Shown: positions 1 through 12,840 of the stretch, piece by piece
How positions within the stretch are numbered: position 1 is the first letter of the stretch
How the letters are laid out: every line of letters begins with the position of its first letter
Assembly: GCA_050084515.1 (NCBI GenBank)
Contig: CM114272.1
Location: 31,930,001-31,994,000 of the forward strand
Reading direction: 5' to 3'
DNA: 64,000 nt
Origin: Blasia pusilla
Taxonomy: Eukaryota > Marchantiophyta > Marchantiopsida > Blasiales
Program-made: the position numbers and the translations under genes
The notes under the pieces: generated by a model
Databases searched by the model: none
Told to the model about the DNA's origin: nothing
What the model saw: the letters and a program-made list of their open reading frames with translations, nothing else

Positions 1-496
1 CAATTGATTCCGAATGAAGAACCATATTCAGAATGTGCTTAAACTACACCCAGGCTGAAACTATCATATAATTATAAGAGATATTTCTCTTCCTATTCAT
101 TATCTCTATTTCGGAACTGTGCATGAACATTTCCTTCCTCATGGCTCCCTGGTGGTTTCTTTGTTGCAGCTCCTTTCTGATTGGATTACTTCTATACATT
201 GAGAATTTCACTGACTAGCTTTTGCATTCCATCAGAATACAAGCTCCCTCTTCCAGGCCAATCACATCTAGAAGGAATTTCTCAACTACGGGTTGGAGTA
301 ACCACTTGTAACTCTTACCCGATGCAGCAGTTCATAACGTTTATCCAGTTCACATGCAGTCCAGGATATCCATTTTGAGACCATTCTCTGACTTGGTCCA
401 AAAGAACACCTTCCTCACTCTTAATCTAACCATTTTCAGGTTTTAAAAGCCAATCTAAAACTGTGAAACATTGAAGAATATGTCATGGGAACTTAC
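1..496. other. intron or next part of EPL-PHD gene, window edge
   Basis: This stretch follows the donor site of the last visible exon of the minus-strand EPL-PHD gene. I searched the minus strand for the rest of the PHD finger (a CDxCD...H-like segment) and did not find it, so the next exon is probably beyond the left edge. Nothing else is supported here; the short plus-strand frame at 181-378 has no recognisable content. Confidence 0.5.
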
Positions 497-3400
497 AGGA
501 TTAGATACTGAATTTTCACCTCCATTACATATACAGCAATCATCTGAAATGTAGTCAGACCAGTCCAAGTTCTGAGTTTCTGCATGCTGAGCATTTGATA
601 GTCTCATAGCATTCCTGGGTTTCTTTCTTCTGAGATGATCTTGCTGCCGAGTCTCCACATCTGACTTTTCATCGAGCCGCCCAGACCGTACACTGTTCTC
701 CCAACAATTTGTCGCTAGAGATAATTTTTGTTTGAAGGACTCTCTTTCAAAAAGCTCTATGAGGTGTTCAAAATTGTCTTCCGAAAGAAGCGGTTTAGAT
801 CCCGCCTGTGCCTCACCATTGTTGTATCGTTGCAGCCACTCTTCATCTTCATCATCCATATCATATGCTGAAACTGGAGAGGATGGAGAACTCCCAAGCA
901 CCTATTATGCAATCGTATGTTAGAAACACTTCCCTCTACCAGAATGTCCTAAGACCAAGCTAAAAAAAGTTCTCCCTCGTCTTTCCAAAACCTTCCAATT
1001 GTGTTACCCAAGAAATAACTCAACCAGTAAAGTGTTGGAGATCACTTTTCTGCAGAGAACGAGTCTCCACAGAATCTTAGCTCGAGGCATTTCCAAACCC
1101 ATCTGACTGAATATAAGATTAAACGGAATATAATATTAATTGTAGTTCAAGATTGGAGTCCAGCACAAGCATACGGAATCAACCCCTAAATCTATCATAA
1201 AGATCCCAATTCAATATATTGGTGGCATGTGTATCGAACACAATTTGGGTAAGCCATGCTACTGCCTGGTTAACTAACTTTAAACCCCACATGAGACTCA
1301 GCTTCCAGCAGTAGTTCCAGAGAGGAGGCTTAAAGATCACCAAATACTCTGACCTTCTCTACTGCTTTGGAGGAAATGCAAGAGCATTCAGATTCATTGT
1401 TGACTATCACAAAGGAATCTACCACAAAGAGAGCACCAAAACGATGGAAAGACAAAAGAAAACAACCAATGAAGATTGAGATCACCCGACCTAAAAAGGT
1501 CTGAGAGGTGGCCATGCTCTTTATCCATTCTTGGACAGGATGGAGAACTAGACCATCAAAGCAAGTGTGCAACATACAATGTAAGAAAGTTCACTGGTTG
1601 GCTAGTAGCATATACATAATTTACTAGAAAACCTTTCACAGAGACCACATCCAACTCTTGGTGCCAGAAATGTCATGATACACACATAGTTCCACCTAAT
1701 CATCATTGGGTGAGTCACAGCCCAGCACTTACATCTCCCGCCTTTCTAAGGCAACCATTGTTGTATTGAACATATTTCAGAGGACCATCTAAAACTGAGT
1801 CCTTGTCAAACTTCATCCAGCTGTATTGTCCTTCCCTGATGCCCTTCTGAAAAGGCAGGTAGCCTGCTAGCTCTTTAAAAAGCGGAATAGAAATAGGGTC
1901 CTTCTCCAATCTAGCTGGTCTGGAGACACTTTTCAACCGCACACTGTCACTGGTGACATCCACTGAGTCACTAGCCAAAGCTTTTGCAGTTGCTCTCCCT
2001 TGTTGTTGAAGCCATCGGTAGAAAGCACCCCCATCATACTCAAAAATTTCCTGAGAGAAGTAAAGAAATTGCAATAACCAGAAGCAGGTTTAATCCATGG
2101 TGACATGCACAGATGACTAAGGAATTTAAAATTGTATGTCACGGAGACATAGAAAAGCTCTGTCATCACAATACCACAATAGTTTTGAAGTGGATTTATT
2201 CTACAAAGTTAATCTTTTGATGGAAGATCTAAGATTCAAGAGCCTAACCTATGATTCCCTAAGACAGTAACCCTGACAACCTTGGATATTATTCAGATGA
2301 AAGACATACATTCCAAACTGGAGCTTTAAATGATCTTACAGATGAACCATACAGCCCCCAGTACTTGGCTAAAAAATACATGTGTGGTCAACTCCTACAG
2401 AGTACTCATACAGATGTAGAGAGCAGCAGGGACCCGCTGGAAATGGTAGATTGCATACAACAGTGGCAGTTTATGTAATGGGAGATCGTATAACAAATTA
2501 GTTGGATGCATAGTTTGACATCATATACATTTTCGTAACATATCTAAAACGTAACCTGGAAACACATACTACCTTAGAGAGACTAAGAAATCCAAATTTT
2601 AAAAATTAGAAAAAATCCACATCTTCAGGAACCCAATTTGCTAGTCCGTACTCAGATTACATAAGAGCTTCCGAAAACCAAACCACATGTGGAACAAGTT
2701 CAAAAAGTCATCAGCAATATGGAATCAACCGCAAGTTCCATACCTCATCCCGACCTTCCACAAATACTGGTATGGGCTGTTCTGGATCAAGAGGACGAGG
2801 GCGGATGCGTCTTCCACCTGGTTCTATGGAAGTAGTACGGAGTAAGAACCCCTTCTTATGTGAATGTACTCGAGGAACTGAATCTTGTTCTCTCAATCCA
2901 GCGTCAAGTCCATCCCAAATCTGCTCATGCAATGCGGTCTTCTTTGCAAGATACTTCCTCTTTCTTTCTTTCTTCTTCAACTTCAATAAACCACCTTTAT
3001 CTGCCGTGCATATTTGGGCACCAAACATCTCTTGCCTTTGAGAAGCACTTGGATGACCTTCTTCCTTCCTATTTTTTTCTTCCAGCTCTTCTATGCTAGA
3101 AAGCTGTGTGCCCGAATGCAAACTTCCTCTGATATGGTCACATTCACCACCTAGTTTGGCATCATGAAGGATAATAAGGTTTCCCTTCCCAGGTCTTCCA
3201 TCTAACATATGTCGAGTCTTTGAACATATCCCAACATCTGTTCTTATGTGTGAAGGTTCCCTTTGAAAGTGTTGTAGATCAGATTCGGGTGTTGTTGTTG
3301 CTCGTACTGCTGCTGTTGCTGTCTTTTGCAAGGTGACATTTTCTCCGGCATTTCCTGCTTCCTCTGCATATAGGTGAATTCCCCCAATGTGTCCAAGGTA

Positions 3401-6400
3401 TCCACTCCAATCCAACTCAGAACTCAATATTAACCTTGGCGCCAAATTACCCTTTCTCTGCTCTCCAGATGTGATTTCAACTTGCTGACATTGAATGGAT
3501 CTCCTCACAGTTGACGGATCACAGACTTCCTTGACATGCTCAACAGGTGACACATTTACATGAGAGGTTAGATTTGACTCCTTTTCTATACATCCCATCT
3601 CCCCTATGACTATTTTAGAGCAAACCTTGTTCAGGGTTTCATCTCTCAGCACAACCGTGTTTCCCAGTCTTCTCTTACTAAAGAAGGGATGTTCAATGTT
3701 CCCAGAAATTGATTCTTGATCTGGATAGTCTCCTCCAATATGCACCCGTACTTCACAAGACTTTTGACTAGTTCTATTTGAGACCCTACTTTCTACATTC
3801 TGTCCTTCAGATAAAAGACTGGCACGATTCACCAAATTGTCACTGAAACCGGTATTGAAGTCTAGTCTTGATAGCAGACCATCATTTGTCGTCTGTCCCA
3901 GAGAAACCCGTTGATCTAAGGTAGCCAATCCTGTGCTTGTTAGCTCATTGCGAAGTGTAGAACCACGGTTGCTTGTTGGAAAGTCTTCGAGTTTTTGCTG
4001 CATCACTTGCCTCCAGAAACTTTGAGTGGACGTATCTACACACACCTGCATCCTCTCCATGAGGTCCAATTGACACCCATTAACGTAAAATACTTGTGGA
4101 AAAGACTGTTGACTTTCCACCAGATTGAACTAGTTGCTATTTACCACTGCCCTCGGTCAAAGATTTAAGTGATGAAACTCAAAACTCATGATTCATGAGT
4201 CCTGTTCATCATCTGATACGATCCCCACCCACATGCACTGAGAATTCTGGGGGGCTACTTCACAAATAGTACAGGAAGTAAATGAGCAGCTCCCCAAACG
4301 GTGTATTAAAGTCTGTTAAGCATAATTCCCTTTCATGGCTACATGTCAAACCAGGCTGGTTTGATGTTTCCGTACCACACAACCATACATTTCAAAGAGT
4401 TCGTCTCCACTACCATTGTGTCCTAGATTTTGAATTACTGCACCTGATTCATTTCTAAATGCAAGAAAAGATAATCTCTTACAAAAGTGACCGATATTGT
4501 AAGAGTGACAAATTGACTGATGAGCTGCTGCTCACCACACATAACCTTGTCTCCTACCACAAACTCTGCATGTACATTAAAACTCCACCAGTAGTTTTGC
4601 AGGAAAATATGATCCACTGAGCTTTACTCTCTGTAGTGGGCCAGATACACTATCAAGGCTAGGCCTTTATTTTCTCTTGTCATGCAAAGGTATGATAGTA
4701 AAAGAATTCTCACCACTCCAAATAATCAAAGACCTGCTTTCTACTTTTAGCAAACTAACATTTAGGCTTCAATCAATAGAGTAATATCACAACGACTTGA
4801 AATGTTTGGCAGTTACCTTTTCTTTCTCTCGAGTTAACTCCACCATATCTTCCATATTTCGCTGAGCTATACAAGCTGGGCCTTCCGACTTCAGCCTGGC
4901 AACCTTTCCTTGGTACTGTTGTCCTAACGATTGATTTTTTGTATCCAGTCTCTTGACTATCCCCTGTGTCCTACCTTGGTCATGTTGCTCTGCCTCCGTC
5001 ACTAACCTAAGTTCCTCTACTTCACATACTGAGGCCATTGATCTGACCCATTCAAGTGGTTCAGTATCATCACTTAGATTCCCACAAATACTAGTATTTT
5101 TTTGCGAACCAATTATTGGACTGACTTCCTTCTCTTCTTCCTGAGGTTCCAATTGCTCATCTACAGCTTTCTTCCCGACTTCACTGGCCATGAGAGCCTC
5201 TTCACAAGTTCTTGTTACCCCTGACTTTCTCTGGAGGTCACCATTGACTTTCATGTTAACCTTCAGAGTTCTTCTGGTGCCCTCACATTGCTGTGTATCT
5301 TGTCCAGAACGTTGGCATGAAGGCCAGAGGTGGTTCCTTCGCAATGAATGGAAACCCCTGAGCTGCATCTCAAACTTTTCATCACTCTCAGCAAGCGCAC
5401 TACTCTTTGGTGACATAAGCTCTCTAGATATATTCACAGGACCTTGCGATGGTCCCTCTAAATCATTAATGCCTTTCAAATGGCCACCAATATGCAACTC
5501 CAAGATTTCGGAACCCTTTGGACTGAATTTACTGTAGAGATTAACACCATCAGTGAATTTCTCCTCCTCCCTGCAACAGGAGTTGCTTGAGCACTTCAAG
5601 CTTTTGATTCCAGATTCCTCATTACGGAGTTCTGCGCATGTTACAGGTACGCTTTCTCGATACTCCACATCTTCCAAGTCTTGTGCACTTTCACGCCCAC
5701 TTGGAGGCTGGTCAGCATTTATTCCTCCGAAAGAATGGCAACTCCTGAGCAGCATCTCTAACTTCTCCTCCCCCTCAGCAAGCACACTACTCTTTGATGA
5801 CATAACCTCACTAGATACATTTACAAGACCTTGCGATGTTCCCTCTAAATCTTTGATGCCCTTGGAACGGCCACCAGTAGGTAACTCCAACATTTTGGAA
5901 CCCTTTGGACTGAATTTACAGGAGATACTCACACCATCAGTAAGTATCTGCTTCTCCCTGCAACAGGGCTTCCTTGACCACTTCAAGCTTTCTATTCTAG
6001 ATTCCTCACTGTGGAGGTCTGTACATGTTTTAGGTGTGCTTTCTCGATAATCCACATTTTCCAAATCTTTTGCACATACACCAACACTGGGAAGCTGGTC
6101 AGCATTCCTCAACATCATCTTCTCATCGACTGTTTCTACTTTTGGACACTCTATTCCACTCATCGCTATAATGTCTACAGCTGGAGGCTTCTCTTCAGGC
6201 TCCATGCACTGCAGTACCTGAGAATCAATCTGACCAGATAGAACAATATCTCCCCTGGTTGATTTGGCTCCCTTGCCAACAATTCCACACATAAACATTG
6301 TCCCCTCCAAGCCCTGGTCATCTCCCACATCAGATTCACTACCACCTGCAGCTCTTAGAGGGTTAGGATTGATTGGCTCATTCTCTATTGGATCATTTGA

Positions 6401-9318
6401 CACCTTTCTGCAACTCTCCGTTCCACTTCTAGAGGTATTGAGTTCCTTGTTCTGTCTAGCACGTGTAATTATAGAATACATTGTTCTACAACCTAGGTTC
6501 CTTGACTTTTTCAGTTTACACTTTTTCAAAGACATCTTCCTACCTTTAATCCTACAAGAGGCCTGTGAGGCTTGATCTTTCGTATCAAGGCCCCAGCTAG
6601 CTACTTCACTTATTGGCTTCAAACCACCAGCGCCAGTAATTCTTCTCGCAGTCATACCTTCTCCATCACTGACATGCACTTCGGGTTTCAGAGACGATTC
6701 TTTGCTATTGATTGCATCCACCATGGATGACATCTCTTTGGAACCATCCAAATAACTATCCAGACATCTGCTAGCTTGAACATTTTGTCTAGAACAGCCT
6801 CTTTTTCGGCCAACTGACCGACTCTTTGCACCTCTGTCCTTCTTGGTAGATTCCATGTTAGCATTAATGAGCACAGTTTTGTCAGGCAAGTCTTCCTCTA
6901 CATCTATAAAACAAACAAGCTCTTTTTGCTCAGTCTCTTTGGTATCGTTGATAGCTCCAGCCCTTGACAATGGTGAAGCAGACACCTGCGAAGACTCCAG
7001 TACACCACCATCTTTCTTCTCTCCCATCTCCCACTTCCTATTGCCAGGACTTGTGATAGGCAAGGGATTTGAGACAACACACTCCTGTTCTAAACACCTA
7101 ATACCAGTAGCCTCCAAACATGCATGCATGGTATCTAACTTCTGTAAACACTCCTTTTCACTTGAATTCAGCTTCAATGAAGCTTCTCGTTCTTCTTTGC
7201 CACCATCAACTTCAACTCTTCCACTGCCTTTGGTAACCTGTAATCCCACAACAGCGGGTGAAAATTCCACTAGCATGCTTGCTGCTATCTGCTTTTGGAG
7301 TCCATTTCCTTCTTTCCTCTTGGATCCAACCTTTTCATCAGTTCTCAACCGATTCCCGCTGAATGTCACTGTTTCACATTCCATATTACCATCATCACAT
7401 CCAGACTTTACCAGATCTGATTTGCAAGGAGAATTCGGAATCATTCTCAGTGCTGCGGATACTATGTCTGCAGATTTCCATTTGCTCTTGACTGGACTAT
7501 CCTCTTGACGCCACTCCTCAATGACTTCTAAGGTTTTCTGTATGTCTCTCACATTGTCAGAAACTCTGTGGCCATCATTCCTATGGGCTTTCATCCTTTT
7601 TCCTGTCCAGTCTCCTTGACCTGATTCCTTCCTTTTATCTTCATTCCCTGAACCCACATTAATGCTCCTATCAATTCCTTCCCTGCCCTTACCACTTCCT
7701 GACCATGTTCTTGACTCTGTCAACGGCAGCTCAGATCCAATAGGATTCCCCTCCACCACGGACACACTCGACACAATTCCGCCATTCAGGCTTTCTCCTC
7801 TTTTCACTTTCACACTGTGCGTAAGTCTGGCCCCACATATGGTTTGCCCACAGTCCACCTTCCTCTTGGATTGCCTGCTCACAACCAACTTCTTCAGAGA
7901 ATCTTGGACTGCCACATGGTTGGCTCTGTTCTCTCCTCCATCAGCTTTGTTTGGCATGTCCCTCTGATCGACTAATCCCTTCCCACGTAGTTGCCTATCA
8001 TTCCTAAGAACCCTAGCACCTCTACAGCAAGCTGACTGGTTGTCTTCAGTCCTAACTCGCTTCCGTGGTCTGTTCAATTCATTTAAGCCCTTCATTACAA
8101 TCGGCTCTTTCTGGCTCCTTAATTTTCTATGATTGCTCACAATTGGGCTCTGCAATGCAACATGAGTGAAATGCTCATCATGTGAGTTTTTGACCTTCTC
8201 CAAGGCATCAACACTTTCATGGCCAAAGGCTCTCTCGCTCATCCCTCTTGTTATTCTTGGAACCACAGGAATAGGAACTCCTTTGCTTTCTTCATTTTGA
8301 AGCTCAAAAGTCTTCATTTCGCAGGGACTCCCATTCTTACTGACAGTTGCTAGTTGAGTCTCATCAATTTCCACCCTCCTTCTGGCAAAAGAATTTAGTT
8401 CACAACTAGAGTATGGTATCTGTGAGTTCAAATCACTCAACAAATTTCCAACCTCTTCGGGCAGTTCTGATGCAACCTTTGGAGAGTTGATTCCCAAGTG
8501 ATCTGAAAGCTTTCTTGCATCTATTTGGCTGGGATTTCCGGGCCCAGTCTTCCTGGTCTTCTTATTATTCATGATACCAAGGTCTCGAGTCTCAGTTTCA
8601 AGGTTCTTAGCCATACAGCGTGTGAGAGGTCGCCCAATTGTGGAGCTATTCACATCGGAGGTCTTGGTCCCACTAACATGCAAAATTTCCGCCATACCTG
8701 GAAAAATTTTGCTAGTCATCCTCCTCTTACAACAGAGGCTACCTGGTATCCTCAGATCTGCAGTCACTGATTGTCTATCATTCCGTCCAAGACCTTCACA
8801 CATCTCATGGCCAGCTTTCCGACCTGTGTTTCCTGACTTGTTACAGCCTTTCTTGGGTCCCCATGTCTTTTCGGAGGACATTGCGACATCATTCCCAGGC
8901 TTCATTCGATGCTCCTTTCGAGCTTCTGTGAGTCCTTCTGCATACCCTAAAGAACCTCCGCTCTTACCAATCCGATTTCTGGTTGCTCTTGCAGGAGGAT
9001 CTACTCTATCTTCTTTCCTGCCATTTTTCCTGATGATCTGAAATTCCGTATCTCCTTGAGACCTTAACATGTCACGGTAAGCAGGGCTAGAAACGCTCTT
9101 CATTCTAACCGCACGGTTGGCATGCTCTTGCTCTGTCACTTCTGTAAGTTTCCGTTTCTTCTTCTCCAGGGTCCCCTCCATTGACACCTGTGGAGGTGTT
9201 TCTGTTATGGCATTGAACTCTGCTTTGGGATGATGTACTGTGTCAATGGACGCTGGACGAGTCTTGTACTTCTTACCCGTCCTGGCGTGAATCATCTCGT
9301 CCCATCGAATGTGGATCC
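497..9318 (-). CDS. EPL-PHD chromatin reader (BRPF/NTO1-like), 3' incomplete
   Basis: Four exons join in phase 0: 9318-4817, about 4129-2744 (or from 4105), 2050-1733 and 901-497. The first in-frame ATG is at 9295, but the exon opens at a tttcacag acceptor (9319), so an upstream coding exon is possible. About 2196 codons are visible. The first ~1900 residues are low-complexity, basic, Ser/Lys/Glu-rich and probably disordered. Then comes an EPL segment (RIRPRPLDPEQPIPVFVEG, later AYDMDDEDEEWL), and the visible part ends in DDCCICNGGE, the first cysteines of a PHD finger. EPL followed by PHD is the architecture of BRPF/JADE/NTO1 subunits of histone acetyltransferase complexes, so a nuclear chromatin-reader role is inferred. 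The remaining PHD/extended PHD lies outside the window. The N-terminal half is much longer than usual and carries a tandem duplication. The junction at ~4129 has a weak pyrimidine tract and is the least certain. Confidence 0.85.
5327..6104 (-). repeat. tandem duplication of ~387 bp within EPL-PHD exon
   Basis: Two consecutive, in-frame copies of about 129 codons lie in the large exon. They share the order ADQ.P, DLE(N/D)V(D/E)YRES, SL.CS..CCRE, KFSPKGS, GI(K/N)DLEG.SQG.VN, and SSALAE/SSVLAE. Copy boundaries fall at the AGC/GCT alanine codons near 6101 and 5714. The copies have diverged clearly in protein but remain open, so the duplication is not very recent and the frame is maintained. No known domain is recognised in the unit. 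Confidence 0.85.
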
Positions 9319-11100
9319 CTGTGAAACAAAATACATATGTTGTGGGCCAATCAGGTCATGCCAGGTGACGATCTAGCCTATACCCTCTTCATCATCCGCT
9401 ACCACTTAAAATAAAGTGAGCACCAAAGGTGATCTAGTATATCTCGTCGGTTGGTTCGCAGCTCTCTACAGTAAGGGAGGAGTGGAGGATAACAAACGAT
9501 GTGCATCGCCGAGATCAATGTTTCTGGAATGTGATCAGTACACAGACAGACAAGAGACTCCAAAAAACGTCGCATAGCAAATTCAATAAGAAAGGCACAT
9601 AAGAAACGGAGTGCTCATGATCTTACGAGCACATTTGAACTACGAGGTCTCCTAACTAACAATCCACCTCCAGTCGCGCTCTCTCGCAAGACCTTGAACC
9701 AATAATGACTCTGTACTTCTCATGAGATCCTATGTTGTAATGAGCGATGGAAAGTTCTATGAGGACAGTCTCTATTCAATCCTTCCATGACAGTTGAACC
9801 AATCAATTCGACGACCGAAGGATACCTCTCCCTTGAAAACAGGTTGACAAACCTTCCCCAGCTGAGATTATGATCAGAACTCAACGTAAAGCTAATGAGA
9901 CCGAAGTGAACAGAGAAGACTGATTGCAAGTGCTGGATAACTTGAATAGTTATCGAGAGCATCAATAGTTGTGAGATTTTTCATCGCGCGTACGTATTCC
10001 TTCAAGGCCCTCCCGTCAGTTGACAGTGAATCTAACATGGAACTCGCCCTCTTCATTGAAGAAATTCATGAGTTCATCCACTCGTCACTCTCTCAACTGC
10101 TAGAGGATCAGCATCAGAACTAAAAATGTCACATGAGCGAACAAATGAAGTCAATTTTTCTCTGTCACCGCAATAATCCTGCCGATGTCCACAGCCCCGA
10201 CTGAGAGTGCAAATTAAGAGAATTTTCAGAGTGCTACGAGTCCGTAACACCGACGCACAACGAAACGAACTCAGTACAATTCCTTCGCAATCTCAGGTAT
10301 AATTTCCATTCCTGACGTCGTCGTGAGAGAATTATCCGCCTAATTTAGCTCTTCAATCGCTCATCAGTACTTCCCTGTACCAGAAATGAACTCATGGCTC
10401 CAGCCCTTCGAGTAATCGCAAATACGGACCTTACCGAATTTGAAGTCCACGAGCTCTCACCAACCAAAGTGCTCCCACGATCCCAGTCCAGCTACGAATC
10501 CACATCCACTCCTGCATTTGACCAAGCGATCGTACGCCCGAACTCCCCGGCGTGTTCATTCATTCATTCAAACATCATACGCGAAATTCAATTCCTCGAG
10601 CATAAAGCGCAGAGGAGACCGACAAAGGTGCCCCTCTCTCTCCACGCTACGACCTCCGACATAGCCCACCGCCCTAACACTACGCTCTTACCCACACGAA
10701 CAGTGCTCCCTTCCAATCGCCTCGCACCTTCCCGCCTTTCCTTTATCCTCGTCGATCGGTGCGCGATTTTCACTGGCCCTAACCCTAGTAGTTCCTTCCT
10801 CCTGACACACCCAGCGCCAGCAGGATCACCGTGATCTCTTCGACATTACACGTCAGAAATCACGACTAGCGCATCGACCACGAAACAGATCCGTCTTCGC
10901 ACATTTGGTGGTCGTTCCCGCCATCCCTCCCTTCTTCCCGCTGCTGTATCGCGTGCGTGGCAAGCTCCGTAGACGTGAATTAGCTTCTAAAGGTTGTTTA
11001 ATAGGTATAAACAAATCGTGTTGGTAGCCAATAAAACAAAGGTTAGCTTTTCAAGTACCCTGCGCGCATCTAGCAAGTCGCTATGTATATACCTCTCCGC
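9319..11100. other. upstream region of EPL-PHD gene
   Basis: This should hold the first intron, 5' leader and promoter of the minus-strand EPL-PHD gene. No TATA box or first exon can be fixed with confidence. Frames at 10394-10834 (plus) and 10588-10773 (minus) overlap each other in moderately GC-rich DNA and look like leader or promoter sequence read by chance. Confidence 0.4.
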
Positions 11101-12120
11101 AAGCTACGTTGATGAATCATTATAGATTCTTCATCGGCGTCATGGGTTATGAGCTTCGCTAGAAAAAATATTTTTTGGCTCGGGCACAGCATTTTGTTTT
11201 AAACACGCAAAAAGAAGAAAAAAATATTGGGGAATATCTTTTTTTTCCCGCTCCGCGCAGGCTCGAAACCGTCGGGCGTGTAAAGCCAAAGAAGTGTTCT
11301 TCGGACCCATGCTGCTCCAGCAACTGCAGAAAATGCCGCGCGAGCCGCCATTCAACTTGGATTTAAGTTTGTTGAAGTGAGAATCAAAGGATTAGGTTAT
11401 GGAAAGGAATCTTCGCTAGGAGGTCTTATTATTACCAAAATTCGCGATGAAACCCCAACGCCACATAGTGGATGCCGACCCCCTAAAAAACGTCGTGTTT
11501 AAATATCGTCATAAAGTCCTATGTCATCGTAAAATGGTAAATTGAGGTTCAAGAGTAAAAAAAAAAAATTAGGGTTTCTTTGTAGTGGTTTTTCTTACTT
11601 TAACTAGTGAAAACAAGTGTGCTCCCAAGTCCTTGGGCTGTTGAACAGAATTCAACGACGCTTGAATGGATGGTCCCAAGCCCTCCAGCCTTTCATACTT
11701 TTGAAGAACTTCCAGCTATCAAGGAAAGCATTTAGACGTCTTAGCAATTTGTGCAACTACCACACACCCTGCCAACTCACACTCGACACCGGCGCCCGTG
11801 TGCGTCGCTCTTGCTTTGCCTTCCCTTTTCCGCGGCTCCTGGCGCTTGCACCGCCCACACACAATCCAAGTCCCATCATTGTTGTTCGCCAACGGATCCC
11901 CCGTGCCACACGGGCCCGGGCCCCTGGTTCTATGCGCCACGGTCGCGACCGGGCACTTGTGTCGGCTTCGCTGCCGCCGGTGACTGATCCCGGCCCGGTA
12001 ATAGGGCTACTCGACGCTCCGGGCCCACCCGAAGGAATCCCGCTTCGAGAAACGGCCCCACTTGGATACCCTGCATTCAAGGTAAGGAGGAGAGACCCGT
12101 GCGATTATAATAGGAGAGTG
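11101..12120. other. unassigned sequence left of the MULE unit
   Basis: From about 11,750 the composition becomes GC-rich and overlapping frames are open on both strands. This is typical of GC-driven open frames, and I recognise no protein. A poly-A run occurs near 11,558. No gene or element boundary is supported apart from the left inverted repeat that starts at 12,121. Confidence 0.4.
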
Positions 12121-12400
12121 CCCAGGGCGAAAGCCATAGATAGCCGCGGCCATGCGTTTAAGACCGCGTAGATCAGGCCTTAGGCGCAGGCGGTTTGGCA
12201 CGGGATTAGGGTCGGTAATACCGGCAGCGGACAGCGGTTCGGTTGAGCGGACGGAGTCCGACGGAGGACGGACGGGTGGACGTACGGATGGACGAATGGG
12301 CGGACGGATGGACGGATGGACGGACGGACGGATGGACGGATGGACGGATGAGCTCACGGATGGACGGACGGACGGCGGGGCGGAGCGGACGGCGGGGTGG
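12121..12400 (+). repeat. left terminal inverted repeat of MULE unit
   Basis: It starts CCAGGGCGAAAGCCATAGAT (one base in) and runs through ~125 unique bases into a tract of GGAC/GGAT tetranucleotides (about 12246-12400). The reverse complement of 25904-26131 aligns to it with roughly 13 differences in the unique part. The open frames here that read as long PSVHPSIRP-like strings are translations of the tetranucleotide tract, not genes. Confidence 0.85.
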
Positions 12401-12451
12401 AGCGGATGGAACCCTCACCTCCGAACGCCAAGCCCGAAACCCAGTTTGCTG

Positions 12452-12840
12452 CGTTTTTCGGTCTGCTGCGTGTTTTCGGTCTGCTGCGTCTTTTCGGTAC
12501 CAACGATCGACTTGAGGGCTTCGTCCCGGCCTGCCACAAATGCGCAAATCCGCCTTGAGAGCTTCGTTTCTGCCTGCCAGTCTGCTACGTTATTTCGGTC
12601 TGGTGCGTCTTTTCGGTTTGCTGAGGTTTTTCGGTCTTCGCTGTGTGCGCTATCACTTCGGAATTGGTCCCAACGATCGACTTGAGGGCTTCGTCCCGAC
12701 CTGCCACAAATCCGCAAATCCGTCTGGAGAGCTTCGTTTCGGCCTGCCACAAATCCGCATATCCGCCTTGAGAGCTTCGTTTTGGCCTGCCACATATCCG
12801 CAAATACGCCTGGAGAGCTTTCTTTCTGCCACAAATCGCC
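12452..12840. repeat. degenerate 17-bp and ~48-bp tandem repeats
   Basis: From 12452 a short motif TTTTCGGTCTGCTGCGT is repeated several times. It is followed by a CGATCGACTTGAGGGCTTCG segment that occurs twice (near 12507 and 12674). From ~12530 a ~48-bp unit containing CTGCCACAAATCCGCAAATC and GAGAGCTTCGTTT recurs, with three consecutive copies between about 12700 and 12840. This is subterminal repeat structure next to the left inverted repeat; no coding content is supported. Confidence 0.8.

Noticed and set aside
4953-9041. Several plus-strand frames of 60-221 codons
   Set aside because: They are antisense shadows of the long EPL-PHD exon, with no domain content or splice support.
10394-10834. 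Plus-strand 146-codon frame upstream of the EPL-PHD gene
   Set aside because: Composition is Pro/Ser/Thr-rich, no domain is recognised, and the region is best read as promoter or leader of the divergent gene.
11617-12171. 184-codon plus frame
   Set aside because: It is in GC-rich DNA with other frames open on both strands and runs into the terminal inverted repeat; no recognisable protein.
12007-12834. Overlapping long frames on both strands with PSVHPSIRP-like or GRTDGRMDG-like repeats
   Set aside because: They are translations of the GGAC/GGAT tetranucleotide tract and the adjacent tandem repeats; every frame is open because the repeat lacks stops.
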